A DNA stretch of 64,000 bases from Epinephelus fuscoguttatus (lineage: Eukaryota > Chordata > Actinopteri > Perciformes > Serranidae), in NCBI RefSeq assembly GCF_011397635.1, contig NC_064767.1:20510537-20574536 (forward strand). Direction: 5' to 3'. The notes beneath the pieces were generated by a model. The model did no database searches. It had not been told where the DNA came from and was given only the letters and a program-made list of their open reading frames with translations. This document shows, in pieces, positions 12,885 to 26,404 of the stretch. The position numbers and the translations under genes are program-made. Position 1 is the first letter of the stretch, and the number at the start of each line of letters is the position of its first letter.

Positions 12885-13719
12885 AAAGGGGACCTATTAT
12901 CTAATTTTCAGGTTCTTAGTTGCATTTTGGGTTTCTACTAGAACATGTTACATGTTTTAATGTTCAAAAAACACTTTATTGTCCTTACACTGTCTATGCT
13001 GGAACACCCAGCATTCTCCCTAGGTCCTAAACACTATATTTTAGCGCATGTCTCTTTAAGCCACTGTTCCAAAAAAGCACAGTCCGCCCTGATAAGTCAG
13101 TGATTTCACATCCTCCATACCTGTACTCTTGACATCTCTGCACCAACATTGCAGCTGAGGAATGAGTGTAACTGAGTATAGCAGCAACTTTTCAACTGGA
13201 CATGTTTCAGCAGGAATATGACTGGAAATCTGAGAGATAAACAACATCAGCATCTTCGTGTTAGCATGTAGCTACATGTAGCAGTGTACTTGCAGCTGGG
13301 GAATGACTGTACCTGAGTATAGTTGCACATTTTCCCATTACAAATCACCATTAAAAGCTTCAAAACACATCCAGACATATTTCAGCAAGAATGTGATCCA
13401 ATTTACTATATCCACAACTAAGACTACATGTTTCCCAGAACTTAGCATGTAGCTTCATGTAGCACTGTATGTAATGTAAACACTAGCAGTCGCATGCCTG
13501 GAGCAGATGACCATATAATGAAATCTGTCATGAGCTGATGTCAGTTTGTCTTGAAAGTAGAAAACCCATTGGACGGTTTGAAGCCTGAGGTTTTTGTTCA
13601 CAGAGATTACTTTAACATACATTTACTTCACTATTTGAACCTTTGGCCACTTTCATTTGAACCTGTGACATTGTATATATGAGATCAAATAAGGAAAGCA
13701 CAGTAGGTCCCCTTCAAAG
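12885..13719. mobile_element. MITE-like element with GGGGACCTA inverted ends
   Basis: Left end aaaggggacctattat, right end cagtaggtccccttcaaagg. Inverted, the right end reads cctttgaaggggacctactg. The body has an internal imperfect duplication (agcatgtagctacatgtagc at 13263, agcatgtagcttcatgtagc at 13444). No ORF. Confidence 0.65.
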
Positions 13720-15269
13720 GATTCCAAACTGGATTCAGATTTGATTAGACTTCCTACCCTTGGCTCTGTTATTTTCCAGTGATCCCGTCGAGCTAAATGT
13801 CATGCCAGGTATTTATGTAAAGCCTCGAGTTGAGAAGCATGGTGAAACACCGAAGGAGGGAGACTGAGAGAGAGAGACAGAAACACAGGAAAATCGAGAG
13901 ACAGCGAGAGATTAGACATCGGCCTGGCTTCTGTTCAGTTTGCTGAATGAGTGTTTTCCATGCCAGTCTGTACCCCCCCCTCCATCTCTCTTCAGTTTAC
14001 AGCGGCACGGACAGTGTGTCTGAATACGTCGGCACATGTGCTTCTTTGCCATGTCAGATATTTTCTCAGATGAGTGGAAGTGAATTATACATTGAGGCTG
14101 GCACAGTTAACGTGAGGCGTCGCTGCTTATGTAATAGCTGCTGTGAAACTCATTTGCCTGGCTGTATTTTGTAGCACTGGGTGTGTTTGTGGCATTGTGT
14201 GTGTTATATTCTGTGATTTCACACTGGAGCTGTGACACCTTTGCTGAGCAGATATCGTGGCCTACTTTTCCTGACTGAAGGCTGGTAGTAAGTAAACTGC
14301 TCACATACAATCAAGGCTCCCGTCACTGCTTCCCTCTTCCTCATCCTCCCTCACATCACATTGTCAGTCAAAGTGTTGTTGCTTTCAGTGTGAGATAACA
14401 GGCCCCTTCTCTCTGCTCTCTGCCCTCTGTTAAACTGAAACAATGGCCTTCCACTGTTCATACAGCCGCAGCAGCAGGGGAGGGGAAGGAAGGAAAGTTT
14501 TAGGAGGGAAAACTTTACTCTTCTCTTCACATTTGGGACAATGAGAGGACGTCAGAACAGCCTGAGCACCTGGATTTTCCAAAATATACTCCAGTAAACA
14601 CCACACTAAAGACAAAATGACCTACACTGATAAGAGATCATGAGCTGCCCCAATTATTGTATTAAAGTCAGAGAGTAAAGGCTGAACTGGCCATTGATCC
14701 TCACAAACAGCAGTCCACTGACCAGACTAATCCCTGTGTCTCTACCGCCGGCATTTTTGGTATTTCCAGTGTCTGCGGGTCTGACCACTGACCGCCGCTG
14801 GATAACTGTCAGTGGCTGGAAAACCTCCTGGAAAATCCAACATTTGGAGCTCACTAGGAATGTCAGCCATCTTCCCCTTTTTCACATACTGTTACCTCAA
14901 TTTCCTCAGATGCCAGCTGACTGTAGCACTCTTCAGCTCTGCTGTGCCGGGACTAAAGGACTGTTTACTAATCAGAGGAGGGGAGTGGCTGAAGTGTGAC
15001 TTGGTTTTTCTGTTATTTTTTTTTAATTATTTTGACCCTCCCTGGAGATACAAATATTTTTCCTTGAGCCTCCCCAAGTGACTGGTGGAAAAAGCATTAC
15101 TCTTCATACACCATAAATCAGTTAAATTAGCGAAAAAATCCTTGGTTTTTCAGTGCTGTGTTTTGGCCAAATTTTAAATGAGAAATGTAGAATAATTTTC
15201 AAAAATTTACTCATTAGTTTGAAGGCTTGCATGGCCTGGCCCCTGCAGATATAGCAGAGCTGTTTAGCC

Positions 15270-15835
15270 ATTCATCGAGCATGGCGTTAGTTCAAGCAGG
15301 ACATGATGTCAAGCTCAGCTCACATCCCAGCTACATCAGCTGATCTCAAACAGCCCAATCAACTGATGGAGCAGCTGATTGATGGAAGGGAGTCAGCTGA
15401 TAGATCACATGATTCCTTTCTAAGCAAGCAACTGGCGAATCCTGCCTACTGTTGCTGCTTCCTCTACATGCTGCTTTGCAACTCACCTTCACCCCAGCTC
15501 CTCCTTTTCATGATGTGTCTGACTTATCAATGTCATTTCTGTTTGTCATTGATGCTGCCCTGTTATGTTCCCGGCGGGGTCTTTGCTGCTGCTCTCCCTG
15601 CCCTAGGCTTTCCATGTGGGCGCATGGAAGGGCAGGGAGGTTTGTTCTCTCTGCCTCAGGCTTTCCTTGCTTCTGCATGGAAGGGCAGAGAGGTGTGCTC
15701 TCTCCACCTTAGGCTTTCCACGTAGGCTCGAGGAAAGGCAGAGAGGCCTCAGAACAGAGCCATGCCACCAAATACTGCAATGGAAATAAAGTTTTGGTTT
15801 GTTTTTTTTTACCAAAGTGGTCCTGACTGAATTCC
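15270..15835 (+). repeat. Dispersed element, family C copy 1
   Basis: Matches 41605-42070 over most of its length: gcctactgttgctgcttcct, tgacttatcaatgtcatttc, ttccatgtgggcgcatggaa and a 3' part ending in aaataaagtttt. An internal GGCTTTCC..GGAAGGGCAGAGAGG unit is repeated about three times. Family not named. Confidence 0.65.
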
Positions 15836-16456
15836 AGTTGTTGGCTACTCTGATGATCTGATGGAGTCATTTAATCTGTTCCCTGTTTCTATTTTTAAAT
15901 CCAGAGGTGACTGTGCTTTTGCAGTTGTAGCTATCAGATCTGCTGAATCTGTGTTTTATTTTAAGCAGCTTATTTCTATAGGATAGCTTTTTTATAAACA
16001 CTGTCTGTTCCCTTGTGGTTTTGTTTATTTTGCTTGTGCACTTCTATTAATTATTGCCTATGTAAAAATATGAGAGTATGTATGTATGTACAGTATGTGT
16101 GTATACTTGTTTTTGTATATGTATTCTATATGTGAAGCTCTTTGCAACTGTGTGTTGTAAAAGTGCCACATAAATGCAGTTATTATTATATGGTAAAGAT
16201 TTTACCTTGACAAAATGTTCTTGCAACCTTACTTTTTTTACTCAGCGAGTGCTTTCTGCAGAGAAACTAGGAGGACAACTCATTGCAAACCGGACCCATA
16301 AATAAGCATGTGATTGGCAGTTTGTGTCCCCAAATGACCATAGTGTTTTCACAAGGCTGTACTGCTACTTTCATATCATTGACGTCTACTGCATCCCATT
16401 TCAATAGATTGCTGGCTGCTCTCTCACTCAACCCCCACAGGGACTTTCACTGCAGT

Positions 16457-16458
<2 letters not shown>

Positions 16459-16487
<29 letters not shown>
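16459..16487. repeat. (TG)n microsatellite
   Basis: 29 bp TG run. Confidence 0.95.
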
Positions 16488-17065
16488 CTGTGAGAGTGTG
16501 TGATAGAGAAAAAGAAAAAAAATCGAGGCTTCGGTCACCCCACTCTGCAGCAGCCTCTCACGTCCGAATTGAGGCCAGATGCTTTGAAATGCTAAAGAGC
16601 CAAACTGTCTGCTGTCAGACTGTCACACACACAAAACTCACTCACTCATTCACCTATTCACCCACTCTTTTGCTTTCTTCCTTCCTTCCTTTTCCCGCTC
16701 TTCCTGCCTCTCTATCTCATTTCACCCCGCGCATGAAAAATGTGGGCCTCCGCTGCCATCGCAACGCTTCCAAACAGAGGGAGCAGCGAAAGTCTGTAAC
16801 AGCAACAAGTTGGTTGTAAAAGAGGAGAAGGGGGAAAAAAGCTGGACCGTAGGAGGACCTGTTGCCAATTACTTCTGCATAGACTCACTTTTTAGTAAAC
16901 GTATTTCTCAGTTTGTGCCGCTGCAGAAAACCTGAACTCAAAACTTTTGTTAAGCTATAATGTCCACCATGTTGCATTGCCAAAGAGGACAATGAAAGGA
17001 GACTTGGCAGTGAGGCGATGGGTTAATGAGGGCTGAGAAGGTTTGCATGCATACAGCGATTCCAA

Positions 17066-17092
17066 ACACACACACACACACACACACACACA
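17066..17092. repeat. (AC)n microsatellite
   Basis: 27 bp AC run. Confidence 0.95.
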
Positions 17093-18139
17093 GTGCGAGA
17101 CTTTAAAGCCAAGCCATGTGGGGGTAGGTGACAGTGAGCGACCACTCAGACAGACAGTCATTGTGTTGGAATGGAGGCATATTATAACCTCAGGTCTTCT
17201 GGCAAAACATTAAAAGACTTCAACTCATTTTACAGTGGAGTCGGCTGACATCGTTCCAATACCATTCTCTTGCCTGTTTGAAGTTTTATTGTGGACTATC
17301 GGTGAGTAGATGCGTGACAAATAAATGGTAGAGTAGATTAGGTGTGGAGTGATTGCCCTGCTGAGGTATTGTGCGTGTCAGTGTGTTGCTGCCTTGCCTG
17401 TACTTGTGGATTTTCCTTTGTTAGCAGCCATGGAGGATTACTGTGACTCACCTAGCCTGTTGATTGTCTCTCTGCCTCAGTCTCTCTCTGTCTGTCTTTC
17501 TCACTCTCTCCATCCACTGGGATCACTGGTCTCAGCATTAATCAAGGCCACCCAGGCTTTGTGTACAAGAGTGGAATATTTCTGCTGGTCTGAACAAGCT
17601 CTCAACTTCACACTGCACTCTTTCAATATCCTGCTTTATTATGGAAGTGTTTGGGTACCCCTGACTACTGTTTTTGTGATCAGTTTATCTCTTCTGCATA
17701 ATGACCACCCATTAAAGAAGAACGAAACAGCATTATTTATGAATGGTTCTTATTATTGCTCAGACACTGATACTTTTTCCTCGTCCATACGTGCCTGCTC
17801 TGATCTCACAATTTTATACTTTCCACCTGTTGCTCTCGTCTTCACGCTGGCTTTGCCTTCAGTTAGTCACGCTTTGGTGTTGCTGTTAAAGATGAAAATC
17901 TAGCTGCATACACCAGTGAGCAGGGAGTTGTAGGAAAGGGGGATGGAGAAGGAAAGAGTGACAGGAGAGCAGTGGAGCAATAATCCAGCACAGGAGGTAA
18001 GACAGAGAGGAAAGGGATGGGGGTGAAAATAGCCTGGAACAGGAAAGAGTGATGAAAGTGAAGGAAGCAGGTGGAAAACTGAAAAAACATGGCAGTTTGG
18101 AGGAGGATGTCACCTTTATCAATACCAGTTTTTATAATA

Positions 18140-18908
18140 ACAATGACTCAAGGTGAAGGTGTTTGCTTGTAGTGTTGAACCTACAGAAAATGATCAACCA
18201 ACTCTGCAGTTTTCCTCAGCTCTAGTAAACGCTTCTTTCAGCTTGTTGTTTTGGTTTTATGGCCTGCAGTTGCTAATGTTTTGGTTCACTCTAGCTGCTC
18301 TCATAACATCGTTTTCATGCCTAGTAGGCAGCTGTTTTCTATGGTGGCCAGCAAGGGCTAATGCGCCACAACGGCGCACAACATCAGGAGAAACGTGCTG
18401 CTGCTTCAGAAACGATGCCTATTTAAAAACACATGATGCAATGATACAATGGAAATGTGCTGCAAATGAAAAAGCATGTTGTAGTAAGCCAAAACAAATA
18501 CATGTACAGCAAACATGCTGCAAATACAGAAATGAGGCAGAAGCACACAAACCCTGAAACAAATGCACCAATAAAACACTGCATCATACTCAGTAGATAC
18601 AACGGAAGTTCTCCAGGCTAGGGAGGGGCTAAGTGCAATGATTTACATAACTTCTTAAATCTGTCACTGTTTTTTAACATTGGAAAACGACCATGGCCAA
18701 ATGTAAACAAGAATATGTACATTTTCTTTTAATGTTGCCCCTTTAATCCACTTATCTTCCCGCTTCAGAGACAAACACACACTCTCCTCTGGTCTCTCAC
18801 TCTTGGGTCAAATATCCAGCTGTTTCCCTTTGCACTCCCCCTAGAGGCTTGGACAACTTCCATTGTGTTGATTGGATATGCAGTGGTTTTCTATTGCATT
18901 CATTTTCA

Positions 18909-18943
<35 letters not shown>

Positions 18944-19420
18944 TTTATAACCTTGCATCATTTCCGTGTTTGCAGTGTTTCCTGGTTATGTATTTGTTTT
19001 GGCTTTCTGCAGCACATTTTTTTCATTGACAGCACATTTCTGTTGTGTGTGTTTTGTATTGTCATATGTGTTTTTGAATTGGCATTGTGTCTGAGGCTGT
19101 GGCACGTTTCTCCCAATGGAGATGTTTTGGGCTGTTGTAGGGCATTTGCCCTTTAGGCCACTGTAGTTTTCAGCAAAAACCAAAACTCTAAAAAAACATC
19201 TGTACAGTAACTGCTCTGCACCAAACAGCAAAAAGACACAGGTAGTGACTAGCTGGTGAACATAGTGGAGCATTGAGCAGCTAAAGAGCCAGATATTTCC
19301 CTCAGGAGTTGGTGGAGACCCAAGCAGAGTTAAAAGAAGAGTGAAAGAGTTTGCCAGTGACTTTGCCTACATGCATTGGGGAGTCTGCAGGATGTGAAAT
19401 AGAGCAACTGTTTCCTAAGG
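18140..19420. repeat. Dispersed element, family B copy 2
   Basis: The left part (ctgcagttttcctcagctct) and right part (gtgactagctggtgaacata, gatatttccctcaggagttgg) match the ends of the 4495-5640 copy in the same order and orientation. A TG microsatellite lies at 18909-18936 inside. Confidence 0.55.
18909..18936. repeat. (GT)n microsatellite
   Basis: 28 bp GT run. Confidence 0.95.
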
Positions 19421-20179
19421 TGTTTGCCATATCAACTTTGTAAGGTGATTTTATGTCAATGTTTCATGCCAAATCATTTGAAGCTATTCATCAAGTAAGA
19501 ATGCTAAACATTTGCTGGTTCCCGTTTCTGCAATTTTAAAAGCCAGCACAGTGGAAACAGTGCATTTGTTTGTATCTCTATGGATTGACAGAAGCATAAG
19601 CACAATGCTTAGCACCACACTTTTCTAGTATGTACATTATCCATGTTTAAACAGGCTTCCACACAACCATCCACAACAAATCTGCTGCCTTTGCTCTCCT
19701 GTAGATCTCATGACAACATGAATTGCTCCCGTTTTTCAGGACTGAAGATGCTTCAGCTTAGGTTGTTTTCACAGTAATAGCTCACCAAAGTGTAGATTGT
19801 CATTTTTTTCCTGCTCTTTGTATTATATCGTGACAGTATCTGAAAGAGGCCGACATGTGGAGGGATGATGATAAAAGAAAACTGACATAAGTAATGTGTT
19901 CAGTGCTCAGCAGTAGAGGAGATGGTTTAGATAGGAAATGATGTCTGCCTTCACATTTAATTTTCCTGTTCGGAGATCTTAAGGTGTCTGTGTGCCAGCC
20001 AAATAATGTCCAAACAGGATTATAGATGCCCGTTGTTCCCAAGAGCTCAGGCCTCTTTGGCGCCTTTCTTTGGGCTACCTGGTATTGGAATTCCCCTAAA
20101 CCCCCAACCATCAACCCCCACCCAGCCTGCCTTTGTGTTCTCACCCTTACACCCACTTCTTTTTCTTCTGCCTTATTCT

Positions 20180-20680
20180 GGCTTTTCTAACTCTGTCCTG
20201 ATCCCAGCAGAGTCTCCGGAACAGCTCGGAGGTTGCGTGTGATTGTAAGGGGCAATCTGCTGCTGCGGAATAATGAGCTTCCTCTCCTGGGTAATACTGG
20301 CGTTATGAACAGACTTATCATAACGGGATTATTTCCCCGTCACAGACCCCACTTCTGGATCTTGTTAGAGAGCTACCTGGGAACCTCTTTCTTCTGTCAG
20401 TCCTGCTCTTACTCATCCTGGGCCAGTTGGTGGCATGTGGAGGATAAACTCTCACAACCACTTGGTGTGTTTCCAGTTCCTGTCAGAAGCAGCGAGGATG
20501 CGTTTTAAGCCATTCAGCATCATTTAATAGTTTTAGAGTGTCAGGAAGCGGTGTAAAGTGGCCCTGGGTTGACCCTGTAATGGCTGGCTGCAACACTATT
20601 GGAGTTTATTTTTGAACGTCGAATCAAATGCCTCGCTGACAGAAACGCCTCATGAAAGACTATCAGAATGATTTCAGGCA
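20180..20680. other. Unique block, candidate conserved noncoding sequence
   Basis: No repeat similarity within the window. It includes gttatgaacagacttatcat, taacgggattatttccccgt and tttttgaacgtcgaatcaaa. No continuous coding frame with splice sites. It is singled out only because its composition differs from the surrounding repeat-rich intron. Confidence 0.25.
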
Positions 20681-22902
20681 CTCGAGATGTGTTCTATTTA
20701 TAGTGATGATGACTGGTTTTTCTCTGCCTGTCTTGTGCTGCTGACAGCAGAGGAGGATGTGTGTAATGAGGAAGGTGGAGGAAGTGATGAGGGTGGATGG
20801 AGGGATGGTAAAAGTATTGTCACCTTGTCAGAGGAATGCACCCAAGAAGATGGAGGAGAGGAGGACTGTAATAACATTAAGAAACAACCAGTGAGCAACA
20901 TCAGACGGTTAAATTAGCTTTTGGGATTTGTTGCCCGAGTAGCCAGAACAAAAGTGGACCCTTGGAGGTCACAGGGGTGGGAGGGCAGAATTAGACCAGC
21001 TCCCCTCCACTCAACAGGGGGTCACTAGGTTAGGGCTGAGGGAGGAGGAGTCACGGTTGACGGTCTCAGGGGGTTGTTAATTCTATTATCCCTGCCTGAG
21101 AGGTCCTTGTCAGGGCTGGGAGTGAAGAAGAGGTGGGCATGACTGGATAAAAGGTGAAAGGAGGTTGTGAGGCGTGATCATTTTGGCATGGGAAGAGATC
21201 ACATACCACACATATCTTAATCTCCTTGACTCATGTGTACTCATGAAGTCTGTCTCCCCTCTTTCACTCCTCCTCACTCCTTGTCACGTACTCGCAGACT
21301 TACAGTTTAGTCAGTATATAGCAGTGTAATGCACGTTCACACTTCACATTAGTTAGCACAAAGTTCAGTTCACACAGATTAAAATGAACTAGTTCACGTT
21401 CACAGTTCACAATTGGAATTTTGTGTTCACATACGTCCATGTCTTCCATTTTTTTAAGTTAAATAAAATTTGGACTGATTCTCTTCACAGTATCGGTTCC
21501 TTTAAGTTGAACCACGTGAATGTATCAAACCTTTTGAACTTTCTGAATGTTAATATTTTTTTGCAAAATTTCGTGTCAGCTTCTCTGTGACACCTTGACA
21601 TGCATGACTAGTCATCATGTGTAAATTTACAGTAATAAAGATGAAATATTTATTTTAATGCACTAATTTAGCATCACATGTCCATGTCCAAGTTATCGCC
21701 AGAGCCTTGTGCTGCATTCATGTGGTGTCCAAATAATCTGAAAAATGAGCTCCCTATCTTATTTCATGGCTCACCTGATCTCTTTCTATTGCTCTTCATC
21801 AATGCTCTGACCAGTAAAATACCACGCATTGTCTTTATAGACTCCACGTTATTTTTACATTACAACTTAAAAGCTCAAAGACACACCGAAGCCGAAAGGA
21901 TGACCGTCCATAGAGCATGAGAATTCACCTCCGAGCTTGGCTAGTGAAGGCCACAACTCAAGTCTAATTTATTCGCTCCTTGTTCGTTCTATGTTAAGAC
22001 ACCTTCCGGATTCATGAGCACTCTGACCTTTGACACGCTGACCCGTACTGAACACTAAAAAGAGTCACATTTAAAAAAGTTTGATCATTCATTTTTGCCC
22101 ATAACTGTGTCATTCACTTGCAGATATTTCCCAAGACTGGTCAGATGCTTCCGCTTGATGTGCCATTTCAAATGTTTTGCCAGCGTAGCTGACGGTTAGA
22201 CTTGTTTTTTCAGAGCCGACACGCACAGTTGGCATAAAAATTTAAGATTTTTTTTCCATTGGAATCTGTGACTTACTGACTTTGTTCATAAAAGTGCTTC
22301 ACATATCTATATGAAATAGCCTCAGTAGTGTCAGTGGCTGAGCTGTCTGCCAGCATCGTGTCGGCATGCCAGGTGCCATAAATCCTTGGGTGCTGTAAAA
22401 CAAGTGTCAGTAACTGTGAGCGTAAACAACACCTGTGTTCAAGTTCATAAGTGGCAAACTAATGCATTCAGTTCACTGTTTGCCAAACATATGAGCACAT
22501 TCAATGAATGCACTCTTTTAGGGTGTTCATGCGCAGCACTGAATTGAACCCCACGGACTGACTGATTAATTAGACCAGCCCTATCATTTTATTCCTTCAA
22601 TTCTTATGTAGTGCTGGATCAGACACTTTTTGGTCCAACAGCCACTTCATTTGAAGCACACTGAGGAAGCTGCGCTGCCAGAATATAAGCTATTGTTTCA
22701 TAACATTGGGCTGTACTTAAATGTTCAGTTTTGTATTCATAAGAAATTGCAGCACACATATTTAAGCGGATTCTGGCAATAAACTACGATCTGATCTAAC
22801 TGTTTGATTAAATTGTGCTCCAGTAAACAAAAACTTCTCTCATTATTTCTAAAACTTAATATCATCATTGCATGAATGATGAGCTTCCTGTTGATGCATC
22901 TG

Positions 22903-22906
<4 letters not shown>

Positions 22907-22944
<38 letters not shown>

Positions 22945-22960
22945 CGTGTGTGTGTGTGTG
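22907..22960. repeat. (TG)n microsatellite with CGTG interruptions
   Basis: 54 bp of TG with two CG substitutions near the middle. Confidence 0.95.
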
Positions 22961-24659
22961 TATGAGTGTCAGTCTGTATGATTGTGTTAGTCCTGGCAGA
23001 CTGTGCGCAGACATAGCTGGCGTGGATTATTCCACTTGGCCAGACGGATTTGGGCTTGGCACGACAGACTGAGGATATGTGTCCCCTCTCTGTCCCCCCC
23101 GGGAAACTAACACTGATAATATTATCTGTAAATGGAAGACTTAATCTGCTGGCACTCACTGTGTTAATAATATGTATCCATGTTTCTCATCCTAAAAATA
23201 GTGCAGTGACCAAGTTGAGGCTGTAATTCCTTTCTTCAAAGATTTTCTGATAGGCATATGAGCACTGTGATCACGAAACAGTGAAGCGACTAGTTTTCAA
23301 ACCCCTTTAGAAGTAAGACACAGATGACTGCTCACCAGGTTCAGACAGGGACATTGAGGAAAATCACAGAGCAGCTGCAGATGGTGATGACCGTGACTCA
23401 TTCTCTCTCCCTCTGTCTACCATCCTCATCCTCAACTAAATCCATCCTCTTTTTCCTCTTCCTGCCTCGTTAATGACATTGACAATTATCAGTGGCGTCA
23501 CCAGAGACATAGAGTGTATTTAATGAGGGATGAGCCTTTAGTGGGGTGCTCCCCCGGGAGAAATGTTTCAAATAAACAGCTGTTAAGTGGCTGCAGCTAA
23601 TGAGTTTTGCGAGTGGCAACAGGCCTAAAATCAACAAATAATTTAGCTTCATTGTTGCAAAGAAGATTGTTTTTAATTGTAATACGTTTGAATTTAAGTA
23701 AATGTATTGAATTTTGCTATTGTAAATATTCAAGATGACACATTCAATCATGTTAATTTAAATAATTTAAGAATGATGATAAGACTATTAGTCCTAATTC
23801 AAACCTGACTGAAAAGCTGTTTACCACATAATGAGTCTCATTCACATGTTTTCAACACATGGATGAGATGCTAAATGCAAATCACATTAGCGACTGCTGT
23901 CACCCTGCAAGGACAGTGGTAATTATACTGTATGCACTGTACTACTCCAGTGTTTTGGAGAGACTTTTGAAAATGCTGCTGACACCATTTCAGTATGAAA
24001 ATTCTTGGGTTGTGTTGTAGTCTGGATGGACAATTATGGAGACCTTTGGAAACAATGACATAGACACCCATGTTCACCTCCCAACTGAGTTTTATCAGGT
24101 TTTAACATAATAACAAGGTCTGCAGATCTTTTCTTCATTTCAGCCTTCTTGCGTGGGTTCTCCTTTCCCATCACCACAGCTTCCTCTGGCAATGGATGAT
24201 GTTCCCTGTGTCACTTTAATACGTCAACGCATTTGCTTTGTGACCAATCCCAATTTTTTTTACATCATCTTGACCGCCTTATGCTCGTGTATTACTTTCA
24301 GTAATAGTTCCATCTTATCATCGGTTCAAGCAAAGAAATCTCAGGTTTTATTTTTCACCATCTTCTGTAACCAAGCAACCAACCGTAGAGTAGACAGTCT
24401 GCTTCCTCTTTGCATTGGCACGTGCTTGTCCAGTGGAGCTGAATGATCATGTGATACACTCGTGTGTACAGAGATCATTTTTGTTTTAAAACACCATTTT
24501 AGAATGAAAAAGCATTCGGCCTTAAAATGTGAATGTGGCCTTAGTTTGTAGGGAGGTTAGCACAGCGGCATAGCAGTGCTTTGAGCTTAATGATACCGTC
24601 TGCATGCTAACATACTAACAATGGCAGTGCTAACACGCTGATTTTTAGCAGGTATCACC

Positions 24660-25105
24660 CATAGACTGTAAAAATTATGGATGTAACTACTGGGATGTCA
24701 TCCACTGGTTTGTGGAATCCCTTTTTGAAGCCTTATTTGGAGCCAAGAGTGACCATATTTAGGCGAGAGGCTGAGAAGCCAAGGACACTATTGGCAGACA
24801 GCCTGTCTCTCAAAGGGGCCCAGCCTTTATTATGCGTAACTTTAAGCCCTAATCAAATTTAAAAGGGTGAGTTGTATAAAAATTCACCCTTCGTACAGTT
24901 GTCATTAAGGGGAAAATTAAGTATAGAGACCAAAACTGTTTTTTTAAGCAAATGCAGCTGTAAACAAAGTTGGGCATTATTACATGGGTTTCTATGGGGA
25001 TTGACTAGCCTCTGGAGTCAGCCTCGAGAGGCTAAAAGAACTGCAGTCTTTTGCACTTCTGTGTTAGCTTCATTTTTTTAGCCCTGGAGGCTGGCACTTG
25101 GTATT
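24660..25105 (-). repeat. Dispersed element, family D copy 1
   Basis: Starts catagactgtaaaaa and continues through gcgtaactttaagccctaat, acagttgtcattaaggggaa and gggtttctatggggattgac to agccctggaggctggcact. Inverted copies lie at 37865-38385 and 47895-48312. Confidence 0.65.
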
Positions 25106-26404
25106 ACCGTGTTCACCATTTTGGTGTAGTGTATTTTGCAATACAATGAGTACCTACACACATGAAGCACATCTCCCTGTAACTGAATTAGGGCTACAAC
25201 TACAGGTCTTCCTCGGGCCACAGTTGTTGTCAAAAAACTGACCTCTACATGATTATGAAGCAAGAAAAATCATGATTTAACAGCAGACATTTTTAGTTGT
25301 CATAGTGTGAAAAGCACAGGTGTTGCTCATAACATTAACAATGGCTCTGTTGCATTCAAGTGTCCCAGTAAGTAACTCATGTCAGTGAGACAGCTTGCAA
25401 AATACAGCAACCTGAACTAGATAAGTTAAATGGTATTCAGTCATCATTAATTTCATTATTTACACCTGTGCTTTTTCCCACTGCAACAAATCAAAATGTC
25501 TTCTGTGATGTCAATAAAAATTTTATCACTAGAGGCAGCAGACAATTTTTGCACAGGTGTAACTGATAACGACCGTTTGTTCCATTCAAGAGTAGCAATA
25601 AGATCCTTAAACTGGAACACACAGATGGAATCCAGTCATCATTTCGGTTGTGTTGGATGAGTCAAACTATTCACTATCTGTTGAAGTGACCTTTTTTTTC
25701 TCTCTCACTGTCCTAAGCAGCCTTATCCCTCTCTGAAAATATATTGGGAGAATAACAAAAAACAATTCAGTACTACACTCAGTTCTTACTCTTTACTGAG
25801 TAAAACCAGCTGCTGGTCAGTAATGGCTCAGAATATTAACTCATTCTTTTTTGTGTCTTAAATTTAACAGCCAGCACATTTCTTTTACTGCCTACTGAGA
25901 AAAATCGATGGGAGTTGATCACCAACACTGACAGTTCAGTTTAGCCACTGGTATTGCTACACTCTGATAAAATGTATTTTAAAGATACTTTTGCTTTTAG
26001 GTGTCAGTTTTAAACATATCGTGTCTTTGTCTTTATGTGCAGCCACAATCCGCACTGCTGTATTGTAGTTTTACTGGTTTCCCCAAAGTGCAGCTCTGTA
26101 CAGCAGTCTTTGCAGGGTCCCAGTGTCAGCCCTGTTTGTGTGTGTTGTGATTCCTCAAACATGTCCATTATAAATCAGTCAGTAAAGGCAGAATACATGA
26201 TTTGGGGGAATTACATTACATTTTATTGGGCTAAAAAGCCATTAACTTGGTTGTGACATCATTTGCAGTTAGAAGAAAGTATTATGTCTTATAAATATTG
26301 AATGAAAAACCTTGTATGCATGGGCACAACTCTCCAACAGAGCATGTGTAATCGTCACATCTAATGCTTCTAGAGTGTGAATATTTTATTTTCTCTCTCA
26401 TCAG

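Larger units (their letters stand above)
11225..26404. other. Long non-coding stretch, probable lzts2 intron 1
   Basis: If 11224 is the donor and 26405 the acceptor, this is a single 15.2 kb intron. It contains the repeats listed separately and long unique blocks (for example 11230-12880, 13950-14640, 20180-20680) without convincing coding exons. No tRNA or other RNA gene was recognised. Confidence 0.35.

Noticed and set aside
15303..15725. 140-codon open frame
   Set aside because: Lies inside repeat family C. The second copy at 41605-42070 does not keep the same frame intact, so it is not a conserved protein.
16283..16819. 178-codon open frame
   Set aside because: Crosses a TG microsatellite that supplies the CVCVCV run; no recognised domain.
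16680..16850. Alternative lzts2 first exon or promoter (ccgcgcatgaaa, gccatcgcaacgc)
   Set aside because: A few CpGs and an imperfect RFX-like motif, but no clean donor nearby. Weaker than the 11224 candidate.
17349..17903. 184-codon open frame with hydrophobic stretches
   Set aside because: Looks like a membrane protein by composition, but pyrimidine-rich DNA produces Leu/Ser/Phe runs. No family similarity or splice context.
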